In this document: positions 21,808 to 33,190 of the stretch, piece after piece
Numbering within the stretch: the first letter of the stretch is position 1
Layout of the letters: the number at the start of each line of letters is the position of its first letter
NCBI GenBank assembly: GCA_021018995.1
Contig: CM037585.1
Location: forward strand, 118,380,331-118,444,330
DNA from: Chloranthus sessilifolius
Taxonomy: Eukaryota > Streptophyta > Magnoliopsida > Chloranthales > Chloranthaceae
Length of the DNA stretch: 64,000 nucleotides
Direction: 5' to 3'
Made by a program: the position numbers and the translations under genes
Notes under the pieces: model-generated
What the model saw: the letters and a program-made list of their open reading frames with translations, nothing else
Databases searched by the model: none
Told to the model about the DNA's origin: nothing

Positions 21808-22035
21808 TTAGACCCAACTTCTTGAGAGGGACAGAGTCTAATGAATATTAAATAATGAAAGTAATTAGACCCAACGTCTTGAGAGGGACGGAGTCTAATG
21901 AATATTAAATAATAAGCATGATTAGACCCCACGTCTTGAGAGGGACGAAGTCTAACGAAACAATGAATAAGGACACATTAGACCGAACGTCTTAAAAATG
22001 ACGAAGTCTAAAAGTCGTCTTGAGAGGGACAGATA
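21808..22035 (+). repeat. ~66-bp tandem repeat in D LTR
   Basis: Four to five imperfect copies of a unit containing TTAGACCCAACGTC, TTGAGAGGGACGGAGTCTAA and TGAATATTAAATAAT. Each unit has an internal inverted motif (TTAGAC...GTCTAA), so each could fold as a stem. Confidence 0.8.
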
Positions 22036-22597
22036 AAAGATGAACAAAAAAGAAAAGATAAACTCATGAGATAATGATTTTCATACCATGCTTTAGTTCC
22101 TTTCAACTCATTGAAATTTTACATGCCACAAGTATGCACTCATGAATTATGAAATTATTTATGTTACGATGATTGATATCTTATATTTTAATAGATTGCA
22201 TGTCTGGTCCATACAAGTACAAACTTATATCTCTTATTGATGTGCGTGACAAGATGAGACAAGTGTAGCTGAGGATAATGTATGGGCTTATGGTGATGAG
22301 ATTGTTCGTATTGTTCAGGAACCTGAGATGGATGGCGATGAAGGTTTCGTAGCCTAAGTATTTATTTTATTTTAATATTATTATTTTCAAATGGACAAGA
22401 CAATGATTGGCTAGGAGTTTTATTATGAATGTTTTAGGCTTTTAAGCATGTCAGACTTTATAATTTGGAATAAGATGATTGTCATGGGTTTTTATTGCGA
22501 TTCATTCATACTTATTGAATCTTCTATTCTATTGTTTAAGGCACTCATAGTGCCTTATAAATTTTTTTTTGTGCTTCATGATATGCGATGGTACGGC

Positions 22598-24108
22598 TGA
22601 TCAGTCACATAATTTACCATTTTATCACCCTTAACTTAATGATTCTAGGACTTAGTTTGCTACTAATGTGATACTGATGTGCAGATATAAGAGATAAGCA
22701 GTAAAATATAGCCAAAGTAATAATATTCATCAAAATGAACTTATGAAATAATAAGAATGACAATTGAGCATAAAGTAACGATTCGCCATGAGTTTAGAGA
22801 TAGAAAATTGTACTTTACGATTTGGCGCTACCGCTGAAGGAAAAGAAAGAAAGAAAAGTAAGACATCGTAAGTTTACGATTCTTCAAAAGACGATTCTTC
22901 AGGAAGATAAAAGAAGAAGGACACTGAATCGTTGTAAATAGAAAATTGTCCAGTATGAAAGCCATGAAAGAAGAGAAAATCATGATGAACAATTTTCCTG
23001 AAAAAGAACGATTATTTGAAATTAAGCTTTCTGCTACTTGCTGCTGCTACTGATCACTTGAAAACCATCACCGCCATAAATAGAATTAGAAGATCTCTAT
23101 AACTAGAAGTTCTGCTGATCATAGATCTAAGAAGATTGATGAAGATATATCCCGAAGGACTCTGCTGCTGCTAAAAAAAGAACAATCCAGAAGCGCATCA
23201 ACAAAAGAAAGAAGAAAAGATAAAATTAGGAATTAGAGTTATATTAGGATACTTTTAGTTTCTTTTATTAGAACTAGATCTTTGTAAACCAACTCCTTAT
23301 GATCTATAAATAAGAGAGCTCGACATAGGAATAAGCATCGAAGAATTTAAGCATCAATTGACGACTGAGGTTGGATTTTCTTTCGATCAGTAGTGTATAC
23401 TAATTAGAGTAGATTAGATATCAGAGGTTTCTCAAGAGTAATTAACGACTGCAATTGAGTGTTGAAGATTAGTGTAGATATCCTAATTTCTCATAAGAAA
23501 TCGATGACTGTGGCTGAGGGGTGAAAGATATATTTTTACTTTGCTTTCAAGTTTAGATTTATTTGCTTTGTAAACATCTTCAAGTTTTGATTTGAATTGA
23601 CGACTCAGGTTGGAATTTGCAGATTAGTGTAACGATTTTTTATTTTCCATCTTCAGCTTTCTAAAGTTTGATTGATGCCTAGATTTTAAGAAGTTGTTGA
23701 TTAGATTAAATTTGTATTGATAGGATCTTAGACTTGATTGACGACCAATGCTAGGAGACTAGAAATATGATATAACGGTACTATTTATTTTTATAAATAT
23801 CCAATAGCTGAAGATTGAGATTAACGACCTTAATCTGAAGAAGGAGGATTATGATTTATTTTTATGCACTTTAGATTTAGAAAATATTCTTTTATTCATA
23901 TTTCTCTAGTAGATTAGATCTTAAAGATAAGTAGAAGTTTTTAAAATAAGGATTTAGATAGAAGGTAGAAGTAAGGAGATAAAATAGATAAATCACTTTC
24001 TCGTGGAAATGATCCTATGCTAATACTATAATTTCCATTGTGCACTTGTAATAGGTTAAGACTTAAATTTAACATAATATATATATACACATAAACAAGA
24101 TACAATCA
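22598..24108 (+). mobile_element. Solo LTR E2 with perfect 5-bp TSD
   Basis: 1511 bp, begins TGATCAGTCACATA and ends ATACAATCA. It is flanked by ACGGC at 22593-22597 and ACGGC at 24109-24113. Same family as E1 (13696-15070), opposite strand. No internal region, so it is the product of LTR-LTR recombination. It contains ATCGTAAGTTTACGAT, a near-perfect palindrome, near 22868. Confidence 0.9.
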
Positions 24109-24159
24109 ACGGCCTAAGATCTTACAATAAGAAGTTGTGAGATTTCGGATCGCTGCAGT

Positions 24160-24172
24160 TGGTATCAGAGCC
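24160..24172 (+). other. Element D primer-binding site
   Basis: TGGTATCAGAGCC, complementary to the 3' end of initiator tRNA-Met, two bases after the LTR end. Confidence 0.9.
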
Positions 24173-24231
24173 TAAGGTTGATTCTTACGTCGGGAATATG
24201 TAAAACTAGAGTCTAATGTAAGTTTGGTCAG

Positions 24232-25260
24232 TTGCAGATAACGAACAAGAGCATTGATATATTGACCGAGGAGATTGTGAATGCCATCAATGCAACTAGA
24301 TCTCTAAATTATCATCCTACCCCTACTCTTAGGTCAAAATTGAACGAATTCAGGAAGAACCGATCGCGTCACTTCAATGGGATGAGAGAAAGCACTAAGG
24401 CTATAAAATGGGTGCAGCAGATGGAGATGATATTCGATCTGATGGAATGTAACGAGACGACAAAGGTGAGATTGGCAACTTACAAACATGAAGGGGATGG
24501 CCAGAATTAGTAGAGACAATTGAAAGAGGTGACTCGTGTTGAAGAGCCTAGATATGTTTGGAATTGGGACAAATTAGTGAAGGTATTTTACGATAAGTAC
24601 TACCCTCAAAGCGTCTAAGAAGCGAAGATAGATTAACTCCTGAACCTTCTGTAGGGAGAGATGATCATAGACGCTTATGCCCAGCTCATTACGGAACTGA
24701 GTCAATTTGCACCGACATGATTTCTAACGAGACCTTTAGACTCAGGAGGTGTGAGAGGGGTTTGAGGGCCTAAATCAAGAAATTTGTGGTTGTACATCAT
24801 AGCGAGTCATATAAGGATATGATTGATAAGTGTTACACCATCGAGAGAGAACTGGAGGTGATTCCTATGATTGGTGATGTTGATCAGAGCTCAGCTAGAA
24901 ACTTTCAATCTGACCATAGAGATCGAGTATTTTCGAAATCAAACACAAGATCGGAGAGTAGGACCACGCCTTACTCGAGACCGATGTTCTCTCAGCAAAG
25001 CAAGAATGTCTCAGCAATGGCATCGGCTACAAATACTATTCTGATTTGTACCACATGTGACAATCATTATGGAACCCGGCTGAGAGGATTGGGTGCTTGT
25101 TTCAACTGTGGGCAGTAAGGGTATAAAGGAGCTAAGTGCAGAATGCCTAGGAAGTCATCTGGATTAAGGACTACACCTCTGGTGATGATTACGGCTAATG
25201 GGCGAGTGTATACCCTATCTGAAGTTGACACAAGAACTTCAGACGATGTCATCCAGGGTA
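24232..25260 (+). pseudogene. Element D gag
   Basis: Retrotransposon capsid/nucleocapsid gene with stops. 24232-24508 reads FNGMRESTKAIKWVQQMEMIFDLM, the usual start of the gag core. KVFYDKYYPQSV and DAYAQLITELSQFAP follow in broken frames. A zinc knuckle CFNCGQ ... near 25098-25140 has a stop inside and its His position reads Tyr. Ends with a SDDVIQG linker at about 25250, which in B also precedes protease. Confidence 0.75.
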
Positions 25261-25439
25261 TGCTTGTTTTATTAAAATTTATGATTAATTTTTTTCATAC
25301 CTATATATGTAATAATGTCATGCATATTAATTTAAGTAAAATAATCAGCTTTTCACTGTCGTTTGGTTTAATAAAAATGAATAATTTGGGAATTAATATT
25401 ACCTTATAGACATTAATATTTAAATTGATTGATAATTAT

Positions 25440-26310
25440 TATGCTAGATAATTTAAATTACGATATGTCTTGTATGCCCAAGTTCAATATTGATCGATGG
25501 GCTTTTTGCTCACGTACTTTTAGATTCAAGTGCTTTCTATTTATTCGTCTCCTTAAACTTTACTATGTATCTCGATAAGGACTCATCTCCAATGAACATT
25601 CCATTGACCGTACCAGCTCCCTTAGGGTAGAGTGTATTAGCTAACAGATTCTATCCTCAATGTTCTCTCCAGGTTGGGACCCATGCATTAGTTTTCAACC
25701 TGATTGAATTAGACTTTGAAGATTTTGACGTTATCTTAGGGATGGATTGGTTGCTAAATCTCATGTGACCTTAGATTATTATGTCAAGACCATGATTTTT
25801 ACCCCTTTGGATGGACCGATGTTTAAATTCAAGGGAGCATGGAAAGATGTCATTCCTAAACACTTTTCTTTAATGGAAGTCGAGGAAACGCAGGGAGATA
25901 TATCTTCGACACTTGTTGTGAATGAATTTGCGAAAGTTTTTCCTGATGAAGTGATAGGTTTGCCACCGAGTAGGGAAGTCAAATTTCAAATTGAGCAAAT
26001 ACATGCTACGATGTCGATAGCCAAAACTCCTTACAAGATGGCACCTACAAAACTGTCAGAATTAAATAAATAGTTACAGGAACTTCAAGATAAGGGCTTT
26101 ATTAGGAGGAGTCACAGTTGAACCAGACGACTATTAAAAACAAGTATCCATTTCCATGAATCGATATTTTATTTAATCAATTGTAAGGTGCAAGATACTT
26201 CTCTAAGATCGATCTGAGATCGGGATATCACCAGTTGAGGGTGAGAGAGTCCGTTGTGGCCAAGACGACATTCAGTATGAGGTATGGGTAGTATGAATTT
26301 CTAGTAATAC
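25440..26310 (+). pseudogene. Element D protease and N-terminal half of RT
   Basis: The protease region around 25490-25750 shows AHVLLDSSAF, where the active-site DSG has become DSS, and EDFDVILGMDWL, a family motif. The RT start follows: NEFAKVFPDEVIGLPPSREV and APTKLSELNK (25915-26070), then [13 protein letters not shown] (26190-26240). The frame holds stops and a short deletion after GFIRR. The sequence breaks at 26310 where element C begins; its partner half starts at 39138. Confidence 0.8.
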
Positions 26311-26312
26311 TT

Positions 26313-28945
26313 TGACAGCCCGGATTTCGGCACCCCGAAACCCGTGCCATCAGCACGATCATCTTGACCGTGCCCCTTAACTATGCACGGAACACTGGTA
26401 TATCAAGCATAAAAAGAAGTAAGAACAACTCGCGGAATTTAAATCTAATTAGAAATACTTTTCAAAAGACAGTTCTACCCTCATGCCCCTACATGAAGGG
26501 AGAACCGATCCGAACCATCGATGATATAAATCATCACAGATGGTTCGCCCCAAAGGAATAATCCAAACTCTATACATATACATGTTTTCACAAAATAAAG
26601 GCTTGACATACCAAGCCGTACAATCTCTACTCAAAACTCCTCAAAGTAGCACAACGGAGTCCTCTAGAAGAAGTCCTCTGGAGGTGGCTCCAACTCCTCG
26701 CCGGCAGCAAAGTCCGACTCGCCGGGATCAGCGTCCCCTGAAACCTCGGCAGCTGCTACTAATGGACCTGCGACGTATAGTCTATAGGGTGAGCTACATC
26801 CTAGCCCAATAGGGAACAAACACTGTTGAACATATAAGCTATAACTCACCTATATTCTATGATATACCATGCATGATGTAACTATGGGTTGTTGATAAAG
26901 ACTTAAAAGCATTCGATTTCTTATGTTTTCATTTACTCATGAAAAATGCTGAAAAGGCCTAAAGCAAAACTTAAACTTTCAACTTAAGTAATCCCCGAGC
27001 AATATAGCATCGAGCCCCGATGAGCTACCCTTCATCGTCATCTATATAGACAGTTTTAATGTATTCCCTGGGAATACCATATAGTACCCAAGCCCCCTTC
27101 CCGGGATTGGTGGCGGGTTTCACTTATCTCAATCAACACCCACAGGGTGTGCTTACTATGTCTGGATAAGCCTCCGCTGCCTACGGTTTAGCCCGTATTT
27201 GGTCACGGATATCCCGCCGTGTCATCGTGGGTATCCCCTAAGGACCCTAAAATAACAAAAATATCGGTGCCTTACATATAGTTATTCACCGTGTAAGTGT
27301 GCTATCTTATATCAGTTAGGCCCTATCAAACATGATTCAATCTGTGGATACATCCCTGGGATGTATCCATTAACTTGCATCACACCTGATGCTCTTATCT
27401 CTTTACTTCTTCATCCCCTGGGGATGGCTCATTCGTTTACTCTTATGAATGTCACACACACACACTTTTCACAATTCTTTGAGCAGTAAAAATAATTGAA
27501 TTGAAATTTATATCACTACATACATGCTCTTGTAAAATAAAGTACATGTTCAAGGTGTTCCCTACCTCAAGGTTATTCTTTTTCAATGCATCAAGGTCCC
27601 ACGTGGCTCCTTGTGCACTAGCTCACACGCACCACCTATGGTACCACATAATGGTAAAACACTTCACAAGGGATGCAATAAAGAAGGTATAAGATCCTCG
27701 CACAATCTTGAAGTCAAACCTAAAAGTCAACAAAATTTACCACCGATTAATCGAAATCGATTAATCGAACTTGGTTCGATTAATCGATTTCAAAATCGAT
27801 TAATCAAGGTCAATATCGATTAATCAAGTAATTTCGATTAATCGAAATTCTCCTTTCGCAAGTAAACTCACCGTTGAATAAATGAGTTTCCGCTCGATTA
27901 ATCGAATCCGGTTCGATTAATCAAATCTTCTTTTCGAAGAACACTTACTATTCGAGCAGTTGAGTTTCCATTCGATTAATCTTGCTTCGATTAATCGAAT
28001 TCTTCGTCAAAAGTTCTCTTACAACTCGAGCGATTGAGTTTCTATTCGATTAATCAATTGATTTGATGTCGAATCTCTCCTTTTCATAAAGTACACTTCT
28101 TGTTGAGCGGTTGATCGATTAATCGATCCCAATTCGATTAATCGAAAACTCATCGATTAATCAAATCCCATTTCGATTAGTCGATTTTCATAAATCATTT
28201 CCTCCAACCCTTGGGGTCCTTTGGAGTTCCCGATCGATTAATGATTTTCAAATCGATTAATCGAAATCAAACCGATTAGTCGAAATCCAACTCGATTAAT
28301 CGAAATCGTGTCTTCTGACCTTTCAACTTCCTGGCCAATTTCGATTAATCGAACCCAATTTCGATTAATCGAAATTGTCAGATTCAGCCCCTTTCGAGCT
28401 GTTCTTCCCAATCTTTTCCCATACTTTTCCTTTATTTTCTAAACCATTATCCTATGATTTAACCCACATTTAACCACAACTTAACCCCTATGATCTATGC
28501 ATCTTATTTACAAGAATTTACCTTGGATAGATCTCAAGTTGATTTCTATCGCTAGTTGGAAGGCTAGGGTTTCTAGCTTTGGCTCTAACGGATCCCTTGC
28601 GTCGAATCCGGCCTTCTTAATGCTTGACTCCTTCTTCCAAACAGTTGCAATAACTCTTCTCTCACTCCTCTCTCTTTCTCTCTCTTCTTTACTTGTCTGA
28701 ACCAGAAAAACATGAAAGTTAGGGTTTTGACGCTTTTTATTTTATTTCTTTTCTCTGTGGAACATACACACCCCTCGTGTATGTTACTCTACACACCCTC
28801 TATCTCTCCACTCTTCTACACCGGTTCACACATCACATCCTCATCTCACTTTAAGTTCATCTTTGAACTATCTATGGTCAAACCTAAGACCAATCGGCAC
28901 GGATCCCGAGGTCATAGTTTAACGTGATTTTTTAGGGCTATTACA
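26313..28945 (-). repeat. Element C 3' LTR
   Basis: Plus-strand reading begins TGACAGCCCGGATTTCGG and ends GGGCTATTACA. It pairs with 36492-39137; long blocks are identical while differences are mostly small insertions/deletions (see findings). Confidence 0.9.
27738..28385. repeat. TCGATTAATCGA array in C 3' LTR
   Basis: About twenty copies or near-copies of the 12-bp palindrome, in groups of two to four with 18-21 nt between unit starts. Groups are separated by unique sequence. Matches the array in the other LTR unit by unit, though several units differ by small indels. Confidence 0.9.
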
Positions 28946-28958
28946 TCCTCCCCACCTT
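28946..28958 (-). other. Element C polypurine tract
   Basis: Minus-strand AAGGTGGGGAGGA immediately before the 3' LTR start TGTAATAGCCC. Confidence 0.85.
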
Positions 28959-29259
28959 GGGAATTTTCGTCTCTAAAATAACCCAAGGTTTATCTCGCTC
29001 TAGGTCTCTCTCTCCCCTGCACGTCGGGTGAGGTAGTCCAATTTAGTCAGACGCACTCAAGTAGTCACACATTCACACTTATAAACATGGAAGTAAACTT
29101 GTAACAACAAAAAGAGCAACAATTACACAAAAAGTTGAATTTCTATTAATATAGTAAAATTTTACAAGGCGCCATATGAGTTGGCGTACAAGATATACGT
29201 CTATACAAAACATGACTGATAAAAAAAAATATATAAATAAAACTCATGCAGGCCCCTCG

Positions 29260-30729
29260 CTAGGTGGTCAGGTCAGGAGCTGCTGCATGTGGAAGGGTCT
29301 CTGCGGAGTAGTAGATGTGGATGTGGAGGAACCGCGTCCAGGTGGGATGGAAGATCGGTCCTGTATGGAAGGCGGTGCGTCGGGCCGTCCACTCTTCTTC
29401 GCGGGCCAACATATCCATGTAGGTGTGGGGGTAGATGAACTGGAGGGTGTGAAACATGAGGAAATCAATCCTCCTGTTCATCCTCTCATTATTTGCGTCC
29501 ATTTCGGCCGACGTCCTCTATGGTAGGATCGGATGGAGCGGGCCAAGTGTAGGATGAGGTGGAGTCGCGCGTGAGTGTGCAGTGGTGTCAGCGTGGCGTG
29601 GTGTGGGAGGGAACCCTCTCCATGGATGGCTCGGCTGGCGGTGTGCCCCACCCTCAAGTGGGTCCCTGAGGTGGTGGGGTGGTGGCGGTGCTATCAGCTG
29701 CTGCCGCTTCTTCTTCTTCTTCTTTGGGCTGCTGGGCGGGAGCGGGACCCGAGCTGGTAGGGTCCGCTTCAGTTGTAGCTACGGGTCCATGAAGACTTTG
29801 TGAATGTCTTCACGCGATCGTAGCCCTCACCTCGTGAGGTGAGATAGTGTAGGAGGGATCGTTGAGTAGCACTCCAACATGCTTGAGATGAGCCGAGCAT
29901 CGGCATCTTCTCCTTGGGCCGCATGTTGCCCTTCATCGCTTTAGTCTTGATGTACCGCATCCCTCAAGGATGACCTTGGTAGCATCAAACCACCGACCCT
30001 GAAGGCGCGTAAAGTGCATGTTGCACTTTGTCGACACGCGTCGGTGTAAAGGTTGCATTTGATTATGGAGTCGAGCATCCACATGTAGGGTGGAAGATCA
30101 ACCCTCTTGATGGAAATGCCCGACCCCTTCTTGCCATTTGTCATGAGGGTCATGACTTCCTCAAATCGGGGGTCTTCCACAAAGGGTGGAAATAGGGTAG
30201 TCTCGGGGGTGAACTCGAGGTAGCACTCGAGCACCTCGTGAATGTGACGCCGAGTGATCGTGTAGAGACGACCCTCGATCTTGGTGATGATGCAGTCGTC
30301 GGTAGGGCCATTGATTAGCCCTTGGTAGAATAATCTCACCAATCTAGGGTAGTAGGAACCCCGGATTGGTTTGAGAAGATTGCCGAGACCGGCATTGTTT
30401 ATGTAGTTTTGAGCCCATTGGGTCTCGCCCGGTACATCGGGATCGGTGAAAAGGGTAGGGTCGATGGTATATTCGACCTCAAAGGTCTTGGCTGCCCACC
30501 ACTCGTTTGGTTGCTCCACGTTGGTGGGTGGTGGTGGCATGGGGGTGGATTCGCGGGAAGACTCGCGCGTAGATGCGCTCGTCGAACCGGAGGTGGTCTC
30601 CGATTCCGACGGTGTCGGAGTCCTCACCGGCGATGGGGTAGGTGGTGGTGGTGCGGCGTTCTTACGCCTAACCGGCAACTTGGAGGTTGCCTTCTTCGAA
30701 GATAAACGGGTTTTGGGCGGCATGTTCAC
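29260..30729 (-). CDS. Element C extra ORF (aORF), 'putative plant transposon protein' type
   Basis: Lies between pol and the 3' LTR, same strand as pol. The first 262 codons (30729-29941) are open: MPPKTR start, basic KLPVRRK, a Ser/Thr/Pro-rich linker, then NEWWAAKTFEVEY, LGNLLKPIRGSYYPRLVRLF, a GRLYTITRRHIHEVLECYLEF segment and RVDLPPYMWMLDSIIK. A one-base shift then leads to FDATK, YIKTKAMKG (from 29960), a Pro-rich part and a C-terminal segment with DFLMFHTLQFIYPHTYMDML (to 29260). Collinear with the aORF of element B (49856-51290), so the product is about 480-490 residues. The YPRLVRLFY ... MPY.HLIS pattern resembles the plant domain named 'putative plant transposon protein' (Transposase_32 in Pfam, from memory). 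Function unknown; not integrase, RT or env. Plus-strand frames here are shadows. Confidence 0.75.
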
Positions 30730-30935
30730 TAAACTAGGGTTTATCTAGCTTGAATTGAAGAAAAAACGGAAATCTAGGGTTTACCTTAGGTTTCGGAGGC
30801 GAATGCGGCGAAAAACCCAAACCCTAGAGCACTCGGTTGGTTGGAGAAGAAGGAGAAGATGAAACGCCCAAAAAATCCCAAGCCAAATGATTTCGAATGG
30901 GAAATGAAATCCCCAAATTTATTTATATAGCCCGC
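30730..30935 (-). promoter_or_regulatory. Putative promoter, 5' UTR and intron of C aORF
   Basis: Minus-strand TATATAAAT at 30929-30921 is followed by a CTTCTCCTTCTTCTCC pyrimidine patch, AAACCCTAG-type plant 5'-UTR motifs and a splice-donor-like AAG-GTAAACCCTAG (GT at 30784-30783), all before the ATG at 30729. The same order is present before the aORF of element B. Confidence 0.55.
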
Positions 30936-30938
30936 GGC

Positions 30939-31390
30939 TCGATTAATCGAAATTCCATTTCGATTAATCGAAATTCAAAACTAGGTTAAGCCGCGTAAAA
31001 TCGATTAATCGATTTCTCAAATCGATTAATCGAAAATAAAATTCGATTAATCGAAAATATTTCGATTAATCGAAATCGTGTTTGTTTAAAAATTTAAAAT
31101 TTTGAGCTCATCGGCGTGCGATCGAAATTCATTTCGATTAATCGAAATCTCAAAATCGATTAATCGAACTTAGTTTGATTAATCAAATCGTCTAAAAACT
31201 TCAAAATTTTCCAAAATTTCCTTAAGTATTCGATTAATCGAAATCCCATTTCGATTAATCGAAATTTCTTCTATGCTTAACTCAACTTTTCATTTCCAGA
31301 CACTGGCACATGCCAGTCGTCTACTCGAACAAGATCGAGTAATCGAAATTGCAAATCGATTAATCGATTTGAAATTCGATTTATCGATTT
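30939..31390. repeat. TCGATTAATCGA array upstream of C aORF
   Basis: About fourteen units, mostly spaced 19-22 nt in groups (for example starts 31002, 31023, 31044, 31063). It fills the gap between the end of pol and the TATA box of the aORF. Confidence 0.9.
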
Positions 31391-31524
31391 TGCCCAGTTT
31401 CTTCAGAATTTAAATCTCTTTGTTTCTTTTCTTATTTTCGACAATTCATGATTGGATTAAAATTTCCATTGAATTACAAGTATAGTGGAGATTTCACAAC
31501 ACGTTTGTGGTTTACATTGCACTT

Positions 31525-33190
31525 TCACGTCGTTGGAAACAAGGCTGGGTATTGTTCTTTTACATCGGCCTCTCGTTCCCAAGTAGCCTCTTCTTTAGGA
31601 TGATTGTTCCATCGAACAAGCACTAAGGGAATTACTTTAGTGCGCAGTGCTTGCTCTTTTCGATCCAAGATCTCCACTGGTTCCTCTATCATGCTCATGT
31701 CCTCACACATCTCTATAGGTTGCTTCGCTAACACATGAGACGGATCATTCACGCATTTCTGAGCATCGATATGTGGAAGACATTATGTACTCGATCGAAT
31801 AGCGGTGGTAAACTAATGCGATATGCAACTTCACCTATTCGTCCCAAAATTTCAAATGGTCCAACATAACGTGGACTTAACTTCCCCCTCTTGCCAAATC
31901 GCATTACACCTTTCATAGGTGACACCTTCACAAACACATGCTCGCCCACTTTGTAGTCAACACTAGTCCGCTTCACATCGGCGGAACTTTTACATCTACT
32001 GTCTTTGTCTTCAACCTTTCTCTGATAATTCGGACGACGGTAGCATTATCTTCAAGTAGCTTTGGTCCTAATACAAATTTCTCACCTGTTTCTTCCCAAT
32101 TGAGGGGTGACTTGCATCGTCGTCCATATAGAGCTTCATATGGTGCCATGCCAATGCTCGTTTGAAAACTGTTATTATACGCGAACTCGAGCATCGGTAG
32201 ATACTCATCCCAGTATCCTTGCATATCAAGCATGCACGCTCTGAGCATGTCTTCTATCACTTGGTTCACTCGCGCTGTCATCGTCATCGGTTTGAGGATG
32301 GAAAATGAACTAAAGTCTAGTCGCGTTCCCATTCTTCTTGAAATTTCTTCCAAAACTTGGACGTATACAGTGGATCACGATCTGAAACTATGCTGCTTGG
32401 AATACCATGTAATCTTACAATCTCTTTCATATATAGGTCTGCCAATCTTCCTGCCGTATACGTAGTATTGTATGGCAAAAAGTGCGCTGATTTGGTCAAT
32501 CGGTCTACGACGACCCAAATAGCATTATGTCTCTTGGCAGTACGAGGTAATCCAACAATGAAATCCATTGAGATCGATTCCCACTTCCATTCTGGTATTG
32601 GTAAAGGTTGCAATAGTCCCGCAGGATGTCTATGATCAACCTTCACTTGTTGACAAGTCAAACATCGTGACACATACTCGGCCACGTCTTGTTTCAGTCC
32701 TCTCCACCAGTAATTCTTTTTCAAATCTTGGTACATTTTGGTGCTACCAGGGTGGATCGCATAATTTGACTTATGAGCTTCATCAAGAATTGTTCGTCTT
32801 AGATCGGCATTATCCGGGATGCATAGACGGCCTTTAAACAACAAAGAACCATCTGCTTTTACTGAGAAGTCCGAACTGATGCCTTCACTCACGTCTTGAC
32901 GAATCTTTGTTAATGCTGGGTCTTTCATCTGTAGCTCGTGGATATGTTCAAATATCACTGGCTTTACTGAGATGTTAGCCAAAAAGGATCCAGTGTCCTT
33001 TGACTCAATGTTCGCATCATAGCATGCCAGGTCTTCCAATAGTTTCCATCGGTGCATACCCAAAATCAATGAAGCTAAGCGAAATGAACCTTTCGACTCA
33101 ATGCATCGGCTACTACATTCGCCTTGCCGGATGGTATTGTATAGAGCAATCGTAGTCCTTGAGAATTCCATCCATCTCATTTGTCTCATA
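31525..33190 (-). pseudogene. Element C integrase and chromodomain
   Basis: From 33189 down: the end of RNase H, then zinc-binding integrase start (HPGSTKMYQDL ... CLTCQQVK), catalytic core with D in SMDFIVGLP and D in IVSDRDPLY (to 32317). After a frameshift the part with the catalytic Glu region and APYEALYGRRCKSP follows (32353-31973), then VFVKVSPMKGVMRFGKRGKLSPRYVGPFEI (31976-31749) and a chromodomain-type end PLVLVRWNNHPKEEATWE (31752-31525). Inserts DNA copies into the genome; the chromodomain directs chromovirus insertion to heterochromatin. Three frames in total, so disrupted as assembled. Confidence 0.85.

Larger units (their letters stand above)
20619..24157 (+). repeat. Element D 5' LTR (interrupted)
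   Basis: Starts TGTAATGATTCAAATTTCACG, matching the 3' LTR start TGTAGTGATTCGAATTTCATG at 41521, and ends GGATCGCTGCA two bases before the PBS. Without the solo LTR and one TSD copy it is about 2.0 kb. The homology with 41521-41683 is clear to the point where element B enters. Confidence 0.85.

Noticed and set aside
28497..28927. Two plus-strand frames of about 70 codons repeated in both C LTRs
   Set aside because: They are duplicated only because the LTR is; they run antisense to the element and have no conserved motif.
29176..30748. Several plus-strand frames of 60-116 codons
   Set aside because: Antisense to the element C extra ORF; composition (Gly/Trp/Val-rich) reflects the complement of its Pro/Ser-rich coding.
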